From the NCBI GenBank assembly GCA_035513175.1, contig DATKCN010000158.1, positions 1 to 47,632 of the forward strand: a DNA stretch of 47,632 nt, in the 5' to 3' direction. The notes under the pieces were generated by a model. It did no database searches and was not told the DNA's origin. It saw only the letters and a list, made by a program, of their open reading frames with translations. The position numbers and the translations under genes are program-made. Origin of the DNA: DATKCN01 sp035513175 (GTDB taxonomy: Bacteria; Chloroflexota; Chloroflexia; Thermomicrobiales; CFX8). Shown piece after piece: positions 42,665-47,632 of this stretch (position 1 is its first letter; each line of letters opens with the position of its first letter).

Positions 42665-43525
42665 ATGCAGGTTGAGGAGAGGAGCGACGAGCTGGGGGAG
42701 CTGATCGCCGTCGGCATTGTCGCCGTCGTCGCCGGGACACTTGGGACGATGCTTGGTCTCGGTGGAGGAGTGTTCCTCGTTCCCATTCTCTCGCTCGTCT
42801 TCGGCGTTCAGCTTGAGACGGCCGTCGCGGCCAGCGCTATCGCGGTCGTGGCCAACTCGGCGTCGGGATCGGCCAACTACCTGCGCGCGCGCTTCACGAA
42901 CGTCCGACTGGCGATGCTGATGCTGGTGGCGACAACGGCCGGCGCGGTGATCGGCGGCGTGGTCGCCATCGGACTGCCCGAGGCGGCGCTCAAGGGCCTG
43001 TTCGCCGGGTTGCTGCTGTTTGTGGCGGTTGTGATGTACCGGCGCAGCTTTCTCTCGATTGCCTCAAGTGTCGCGATCGAGCTTCCAGACGACCCGCTCC
43101 GCCTCGGTGGGCGCTTTCAGGACCCGTCGGTGAACGCCATCGTCACCTATGTCCCCAGAAACGTCCGGCTCGGGATGCCGATTGCGTCGCTTGGTGGGGT
43201 TGCGTCCGGCATGTTCGGCATCGGCGGCGGTCCGATCACCGTTCCGCTCATGACCGTGCTGATGCAGATGCCGGTGAAGGCCGCAGCCAGCACCAGCTCG
43301 TTCATGGTGGGCCTTACGGCTTCGGCGTCCGCCTTCATTTACTATGCCAACGGATTCGTCAACCCGCGTGTGACCGTCGCCGCCGTGTTCGGCATCGTGC
43401 TCGGCGCCCGGCTGGGCGTGCGCGTCGCCACACGTGTGCGGCCTCAATTGCTCGTGTCCATCTTCATCGTGATGCTGGCAACACTGTCGATCCTCATGGC
43501 CACCGACGCGATTGGTCTGATCTAG
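42665..43525 (+). CDS. TauE/SafE-family anion permease
   Basis: A 286-residue membrane protein of the TauE/SafE (DUF81) family, which moves sulfite, sulfoacetate or other organosulfur anions. The two family half-repeats are visible: AGTLGTMLGLGGGVFLVPIL near the start and SGMFGIGGGPITVPLMTVLM in the second half, each with the glycine-rich FGxGGGxxxVP signature. About eight hydrophobic segments are present. The ATG at 42665 has only a weak upstream site (GGCGGG). A TATCAT box at 42642-42647 could be its -10. The gene is divergent from the B12 operon; 42481-42664 holds no other gene. It is followed with no gap by a DUF1634 gene. Confidence 0.88.
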   Translation: MQVEERSDELGELIAVGIVAVVAGTLGTMLGLGGGVFLVPILSLVFGVQLETAVAASAIAVVANSASGSANYLRARFTNVRLAMLMLVATTAGAVIGGVVAIGLPEAALKGLFAGLLLFVAVVMYRRSFLSIASSVAIELPDDPLRLGGRFQDPSVNAIVTYVPRNVRLGMPIASLGGVASGMFGIGGGPITVPLMTVLMQMPVKAAASTSSFMVGLTASASAFIYYANGFVNPRVTVAAVFGIVLGARLGVRVATRVRPQLLVSIFIVMLATLSILMATDAIGLI

Positions 43526-43918
43526 ATGCCAGACCCGGTTACAGCTCCAGATCGATCGACGCAGCCGGAACGTGGCGAGTTGCGACTGACACAGCTCTAC
43601 CGCCGGATCGTCCTCGTGCTCAACGCGGGCTTCATCGTGAGCGTCGGACTGATGCTCGTCGGGATCATCGTCGCCATCGTTCGTGGCCAGACGGTCGGTC
43701 AGACGGCAGAACCGATCGCCGAAGTGCTGCCCGCGGTTGCGAGATTCGACGCGCAGGGGATGATTGATCTGGGCATCCTGGTCCTGCTCGTCACCCCGAT
43801 CGCGTACGTGCTCGTCTCGCTCGTGACGTTCCTCCGCCAGCGCGACGCGCTGTTCGTCAGCGTGTGCCTGCTGTTGCTGTCGATCATCGCCGGAAGCATT
43901 GGATTGACGCTGACATGA
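43526..43918 (+). CDS. DUF1634 membrane protein
   Basis: A 130-residue protein with three hydrophobic segments (IVLVLNAGFIVSVGLMLVGIIVAIV; LGILVLLVTPIAYVLVSLVTFL; ALFVSVCLLLLSIIAGSIGL). It matches DUF1634, a family of unknown function commonly encoded beside TauE/SafE permeases, where it may be an accessory subunit. The ATG directly follows the permease stop, and its own stop overlaps the next start (ATGA), so the three genes form one translational unit. Confidence 0.82.
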   Translation: MPDPVTAPDRSTQPERGELRLTQLYRRIVLVLNAGFIVSVGLMLVGIIVAIVRGQTVGQTAEPIAEVLPAVARFDAQGMIDLGILVLLVTPIAYVLVSLVTFLRQRDALFVSVCLLLLSIIAGSIGLTLT

Positions 43919-44700
43919 AGCGTGCCTCCGATGCCCACGTCGCGGTCATTTGCGCGATGGACTCCGAGGCAGTGCATCTTCGCGGGCGACTCGCTGGCCC
44001 TAGCGAAGAGCCGATGTCGCGCTGGCGTCGCACGCGGGGCCGCATCGGAGGGGAACGGGTTGACGTCATTGTCAGCGACATCGGTCTTGTCAATGCCGCC
44101 GCCGCCACCTCCGCCCTGTGCGCGCTCGAACGCCCCTTCGTCATCTTGAACTACGGCTGCGCCGGTGCGCACCGAGACGACATCGCGCTGGGCGACGTCG
44201 TGATCGCCAGCGAGGTCGTGCACTTCACCTCCCAGATCGTCCTGCCGGACGGTACGCGCCGCTACTGGGGCTTCAACTACCTGGCAAGCGGCAGACGCAC
44301 CCGCGAGGAACATATCCCAGCAGATCCGGAGCTGCTCTCAGCCGCCCGCGCCGTCAGTTCGAACATCGCCATCCCGGCCTGGCCCGGACGGGATGTCACG
44401 CCGGCCGTCCACGTCGGCACGGTCGGTTCCGCCGACGTCTGGACGCAGCACGGCGACAGCATTCTCGAGCTTCACACCCTGCACGGCTCGCTGTGCGAGG
44501 AGATGGAAGCCGCCGCGATCGCCCAGGTTGCCGCCATTCACGGCGTCCCGTTCCTGGCCGTCAAGGACATCTCCAACAACGAGCTGCACGCATTCACCGA
44601 CCTGCTCTCTGAGGGCGGCTCCGTGCTGGCGCATGTTGAGGAGGAAGTCGGACGACGAGCGGCCACGGTGGTCGAAGCACTGATCAGGACGCTGGGATGA
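43915..44700 (+). CDS. MTA/SAH nucleosidase-like phosphorylase-superfamily protein
   Basis: A 261-residue protein of the PNP/UDP phosphorylase superfamily, closest by eye to 5'-methylthioadenosine/S-adenosylhomocysteine nucleosidase. Visible are VAVICAMDSEAVHLRGRL, ILNYGCAGAHRDDIALGDVVIASEV, HVGTVGSADVW and the diagnostic CEEMEAAAIAQVA, with a later KDISNNELH (catalytic Asp region). It would cleave the N-glycosidic bond of MTA, SAH or a related nucleoside. ATG 43915 overlaps the DUF1634 stop. Linkage to a sulfur-anion permease hints at sulfur recycling, which is an inference. Futalosine hydrolase is an alternative in this superfamily. Confidence 0.78.
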   Translation: MKRASDAHVAVICAMDSEAVHLRGRLAGPSEEPMSRWRRTRGRIGGERVDVIVSDIGLVNAAAATSALCALERPFVILNYGCAGAHRDDIALGDVVIASEVVHFTSQIVLPDGTRRYWGFNYLASGRRTREEHIPADPELLSAARAVSSNIAIPAWPGRDVTPAVHVGTVGSADVWTQHGDSILELHTLHGSLCEEMEAAAIAQVAAIHGVPFLAVKDISNNELHAFTDLLSEGGSVLAHVEEEVGRRAATVVEALIRTLG

Positions 44701-44773
44701 TCGACACTCACGCCAGAATAACGGCGCCCACTTTCGACGAGTTCCCGACCTGCGTATTCTGGCTTAGTTTCAC

Positions 44774-44782
44774 TGCTATACT
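44774..44782 (+). promoter_or_regulatory. Extended -10 promoter of the helicase gene
   Basis: TGCTATACT (44774-44782) is an extended -10 element (TG-N-TATACT). The start would be near 44789, about 125 bases before the helicase ATG. No good -35 is seen, as is common for extended -10 promoters. The rest of 44701-44915 holds only the hairpin repeat. Confidence 0.5.
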
Positions 44783-44876
44783 CGTGAGTAGAACATCCGT
44801 GCGCCACGCGCCGACAGTTGCACCACCATCTCTCCTCGCAGCGTGGGCGATCAACACAGCGCCTCAATAAGCGACT

Positions 44877-44912
44877 CCCCCTCTCCTCGCAGGAGAGGGG
44901 GCCGGGGGGAGG
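44877..44912 (+). repeat. C/G-rich hairpin repeat whose tail supplies a ribosome site
   Basis: CCCCCTCTCCT (44877-44887) and AGGAGAGGGGG (44891-44901) form a perfect 11-bp stem with a CGC loop, followed by CCGGGGGGAGG (44902-44912). It is a variant of the hairpin at 32647-32674. The tail ends three bases before the helicase ATG. CTCTCCTCGCAG also occurs at 44830-44841, a partial upstream duplication. Confidence 0.8.
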
Positions 44913-44915
44913 TCC

Positions 44916-47204
44916 ATGTCTCTCGACAGATTTCTCGACCGCCTGAGCCGCGAAGAGCGTTACTCCTCCTGCGTTGCCGCCTGGAAGACGCTGCCCGCGC
45001 AGGACGCCGTCGAGGCGTCGCTGCCCGCTGGACTGGACCCACGCCTCGTCCGGGCGCTGGCGGCGCGCGGCGTCGAACAGCTCTACATTCACCAGGCGGA
45101 CGCCTTCGAGAAGGTGATTGCGGGCGCGAACACCGTCGTCGTCACCCCCACCGCCTCCGGCAAGACTCTGTGCTACAACCTGCCCGTGCTGAACGCTCTG
45201 CTGACCGACCCCACCGCGCGGGCCATGTACCTGTTCCCAACCAAGGCACTGGCGCAGGATCAGTACACCGGGTTACAGGCGCTGATCGATGCCGCCGGGG
45301 CGGACATCAAGACGTATCCCTACGACGGCGACACACCCGCCGCCGAGCGGCGCCTGATCCGCCAGGCTGGGCACATCATCATCACAAACCCGGACATGCT
45401 GCACTCCGCCATCCTGCCGCATCACACCAAGTGGCACTCGCTATTCGAGAACCTGCGCTACGTCGTCATCGACGAGATGCACGGCTACCGGGGGGTGTTC
45501 GGCTCGCACGTCGCAAACGTTATCCGCCGGCTCAAGCGGGTGTGCGCTCACTACGGCTCCTCGCCGCAGTTCATCCTCGCCTCCGCAACGATTGCCAACC
45601 CGGGCGAGCTGGCCGCAAAGCTCATTGAGGAGCCGGTCGAGGTCATCACCCGCAACGGCGCGCCGCGCGGCCGCAAGGAGTTCATCCTCTACAACCCGCC
45701 GGTCGTCAACCGCGCGCTCGGCATCCGCCGCTCGTCCGTGCTGGAGGCCAGCGGTCTGGCGAGCGAGCTGATTCGCTCCGGCGTGCACACCATCGTCTTC
45801 GCGCGGGCGCGCACGACCGCCGAGGTGCTGCTGACCTACCTGCGCGAGGCGCTGCCCTCGAAGCTCGGCAGCGCGTCAGCCATTCGTGGCTACCGTGGAG
45901 GCTACCTGCCCCAGCAGCGCCGCGAGATCGAGGCCGGGCTGCGCAGCGGCCAGATCCGTGGCGTCGTCTCGACCAACGCGCTGGAGCTCGGAGTCGACAT
46001 CGGCTCGCTGGACGCCGCCGTCATGACCGGCTATCCCGGCACAATCGCCAGCGCCTGGCAGCAGGCGGGGCGGGCTGGCAGGCGCGAGAGCGTCTCGGCG
46101 GCCATTCTGGTCGCGTCCTCGTCGCCGCTCGACCAGTTCATCGTCCGCCATCCCGAGTTCTTCTTTGAGGGCTCGCCCGAGCACGGGCTGATCAATCCCG
46201 ACAACCTGCTGATCGTTGTCAACCACATCAAGTGCGCCGCCTTCGAGCTGCCGTTCCATCGTGGCGAGCGGTTTGGCGGCTACGAGCCTACGGACGCGCT
46301 GGAGTATCTGGCGGAAGCCGGGCTGCTGCACGAGGTCGGCGGCGCCTGGCACTGGATGGCCGACGCCTACCCCGCCGAAGACCTCAGCTTGCGCACCGCC
46401 GCCCGTGAGAACGTCGTCATCATCGACCACTCCAACCGCGCCAAGCCCCGAGTCATCGGCCAGGTCGACGCCTTCTCCGCCCCGATGCTGGTCCACACCG
46501 ACGCCATCTACATCCACGACGGGCAGCAGTACCACGTCGATGAGCTGGACTGGGAGGCGAAAAAGGCCTACATCCGCCCGGTCGACGTCGAGCACTACAC
46601 CGACGCCAGCCTGGCGGTGCGGGTCGAGGTGATCGAGCAATTCTCCGACGGCGAGCCATCGGAACCGCGTCATCACGGCGAGGTGCTGGTTGGCGCGATC
46701 GTGACGCAGTTCAAGAAGATCCGCATGCACACGCACGAGAACCTGGGCTGGGGCAAGGTCTTCCTGCCGGAGAGCCAGATGCACACCAGCGCCTACTGGA
46801 CCAGCCTGCCGCGCTTCCTCTCCGAGCGCATGAGCGAGGCTGCCCTGCACGGCGCGCTCAGCGGCCTTGCGAATGTCATCGGCAACATCGCCCCCATGTA
46901 CCTGATGTGCGATCCACGCGACCTCGGCGTCTACGCCCAGGTGAAATCACCACACACCGGGACTGCCACCGTCTTCATCTACGACAAAGCGCCCGGCGGC
47001 ATCGGTTTCGCCGAGAAGCTCTACGACGCCCACGACCTGCTGCTGCGCGCCGCCCTCGATCACGTTAGGGCCTGCGGCTGCGATGACGGCTGCCCGAGCT
47101 GCGTCGGTGTGCGGCCCAGTGACGAGTCGCTGCCGTTCGCCAAGCAGACGACACGGCAGTTGCTCGACGTGCTGTGCATGCAGTCCGGGTCACGGGCTTA
47201 CTGA
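44916..47204 (+). CDS. DEAD/DEAH-box helicase with DUF1998 zinc domain (MrfA/YprA-like)
   Basis: A 762-residue superfamily 2 helicase of the YprA/MrfA type, a family that in Bacillus repairs mitomycin-type DNA damage. Walker A is TPTASGKT (K83) and the Walker B variant is DEMH (186-189). Motif III is ASATIANPGEL. The second RecA domain has STNALELGVDIGSLDAAVMTGYPG and QQAGRAGRR. The C-terminal DUF1998 region ends in a four-Cys site, CGCDDGCPSC (C720, C722, C726, C729), typical of the family zinc site. Length is close to YprA (about 750). The ATG at 44916 is preceded by GGGGGGAGG contributed by a hairpin repeat. It is probably monocistronic. Confidence 0.92.
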   Translation: MSLDRFLDRLSREERYSSCVAAWKTLPAQDAVEASLPAGLDPRLVRALAARGVEQLYIHQADAFEKVIAGANTVVVTPTASGKTLCYNLPVLNALLTDPTARAMYLFPTKALAQDQYTGLQALIDAAGADIKTYPYDGDTPAAERRLIRQAGHIIITNPDMLHSAILPHHTKWHSLFENLRYVVIDEMHGYRGVFGSHVANVIRRLKRVCAHYGSSPQFILASATIANPGELAAKLIEEPVEVITRNGAPRGRKEFILYNPPVVNRALGIRRSSVLEASGLASELIRSGVHTIVFARARTTAEVLLTYLREALPSKLGSASAIRGYRGGYLPQQRREIEAGLRSGQIRGVVSTNALELGVDIGSLDAAVMTGYPGTIASAWQQAGRAGRRESVSAAILVASSSPLDQFIVRHPEFFFEGSPEHGLINPDNLLIVVNHIKCAAFELPFHRGERFGGYEPTDALEYLAEAGLLHEVGGAWHWMADAYPAEDLSLRTAARENVVIIDHSNRAKPRVIGQVDAFSAPMLVHTDAIYIHDGQQYHVDELDWEAKKAYIRPVDVEHYTDASLAVRVEVIEQFSDGEPSEPRHHGEVLVGAIVTQFKKIRMHTHENLGWGKVFLPESQMHTSAYWTSLPRFLSERMSEAALHGALSGLANVIGNIAPMYLMCDPRDLGVYAQVKSPHTGTATVFIYDKAPGGIGFAEKLYDAHDLLLRAALDHVRACGCDDGCPSCVGVRPSDESLPFAKQTTRQLLDVLCMQSGSRAY

Positions 47205-47632
47205 CCGGCGGCGTAGTCCTCGATCCAGAGCTCGCGTTCGAAGCGGCCATCTAGCGGGTTGCGCGGGCGCCTGTCGGCGTCAAGCGCATTCCGCACGGCG
47301 CATTGAGCGTTCTGGCCAGCGTTCCTGATCTCGATCTTAGCGTGGTCAGGCACGGTAAACGCGGCCTCGCCGGAATGCACACTGATCGAACCTGTAGCCA
47401 GCGTCGGTGTGCGGCTGGCACATCAGAACTGTCGTTGGTGTGATCCTTCATGCCCGCTCACTGGCGACCTTCGTGAGTACGCGGGAAAATTCGCACCCTC
47501 CTCGTCAATGAATTCAGCAAGGGAATGTGTTCGACGGGCGTCCCGAGCCTGACGGAGGTGTCCCGCCCACGGGCGCTTCACGACCTCCCCAAGGATCACA
47601 AATCATGCGTCACAAGGACGTTCAGCGGCGCG
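47205..47632. other. Region after the helicase gene: no firm gene
   Basis: No convincing gene is seen. On the minus strand a 60-residue frame (47198-47380) reads fairly protein-like (KIEIRNAGQNAQCAVRNAL, GRFERELWIEDYA). The sequence upstream of it continues in another frame, so it could be a decayed gene or chance. A 15-base string, GCGTCGGTGTGCGGC, occurs at the helicase end near 47100 and again near 47400. An ATG at 47605 with AAGGA upstream may start a gene that runs out of the window. Confidence 0.3.

Overview
The window is a high-GC bacterial chromosome segment, most likely from the phylum Chloroflexota (Thermomicrobia or Sphaerobacter-like). That placement is inferred from GC richness, heavy use of GTG and TTG starts, gene content and apparently leaderless promoters; no 16S or marker search was possible. 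Most of it is core genome, tightly packed, with many 4-base start/stop overlaps (ATGA, GTGA, TTGA). I see no tRNA or rRNA genes, CRISPR arrays, transposases or phage genes.

Layout. 1-238 holds the end of an upstream gene and a terminator. 239-1138 is a YihY/BrkB membrane protein. 1265-6555 is a propionyl-CoA/methylmalonyl-CoA module: mutase catalytic subunit, carboxyltransferase, a small epsilon-like protein and a biotin carboxylase/BCCP fusion. 6772-22609 is the division and cell wall (dcw) cluster: mraZ, rsmH, ftsL-like, ftsI, murF, mraY, murD, ftsW, murC, murB, ddl, ftsQ, ftsA, ftsZ. It is preceded by a sigma-A promoter and a clear 10-bp-period MraZ operator; murE and murG are missing from it. 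nrdR follows, translationally coupled to an unrecognised papain-like protein. 24372-29728 carries thioredoxin, two GT4 glycosyltransferases, a flavin reductase-like protein, an MqnA-like protein and a sugar epimerase. 29830-34815 holds pheA, thpR, prfA-prmC and a monomeric sarcosine oxidase-like flavoenzyme. 35101-37682 holds rpmB and groES-groEL under a perfect CIRCE element.

The most interesting locus is 37767-42480 on the minus strand. A cobalamin riboswitch with an intrinsic terminator controls four overlapping genes. The first is an exported squalene-cyclase-like helical-repeat protein resembling the alpha domain of animal intrinsic factor/transcobalamin. The second is a membrane-anchored DUF4430-like protein resembling the beta domain of the same proteins. 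The last two are an ECF transporter T component and a fused double ATPase. No S component is encoded with them. I read this as a vitamin B12 uptake system using a split, bacterial intrinsic-factor-like capture device. The B12-dependent mutase at 1265 gives the cell a use for the vitamin.

42665-44700 is a TauE/SafE permease, DUF1634 protein and MTA/SAH nucleosidase-like operon. 44916-47204 is an MrfA/YprA-type helicase.

A second theme is a set of intergenic elements made of tandem 7-bp (once 8-bp) repeats, often in inverted pairs around a hairpin (4755, 22610, 29738, 31456, 32601, 37177). There are also two copies of a C/G-rich hairpin (32647, 44877) whose G-rich tail appears to supply ribosome binding sites.
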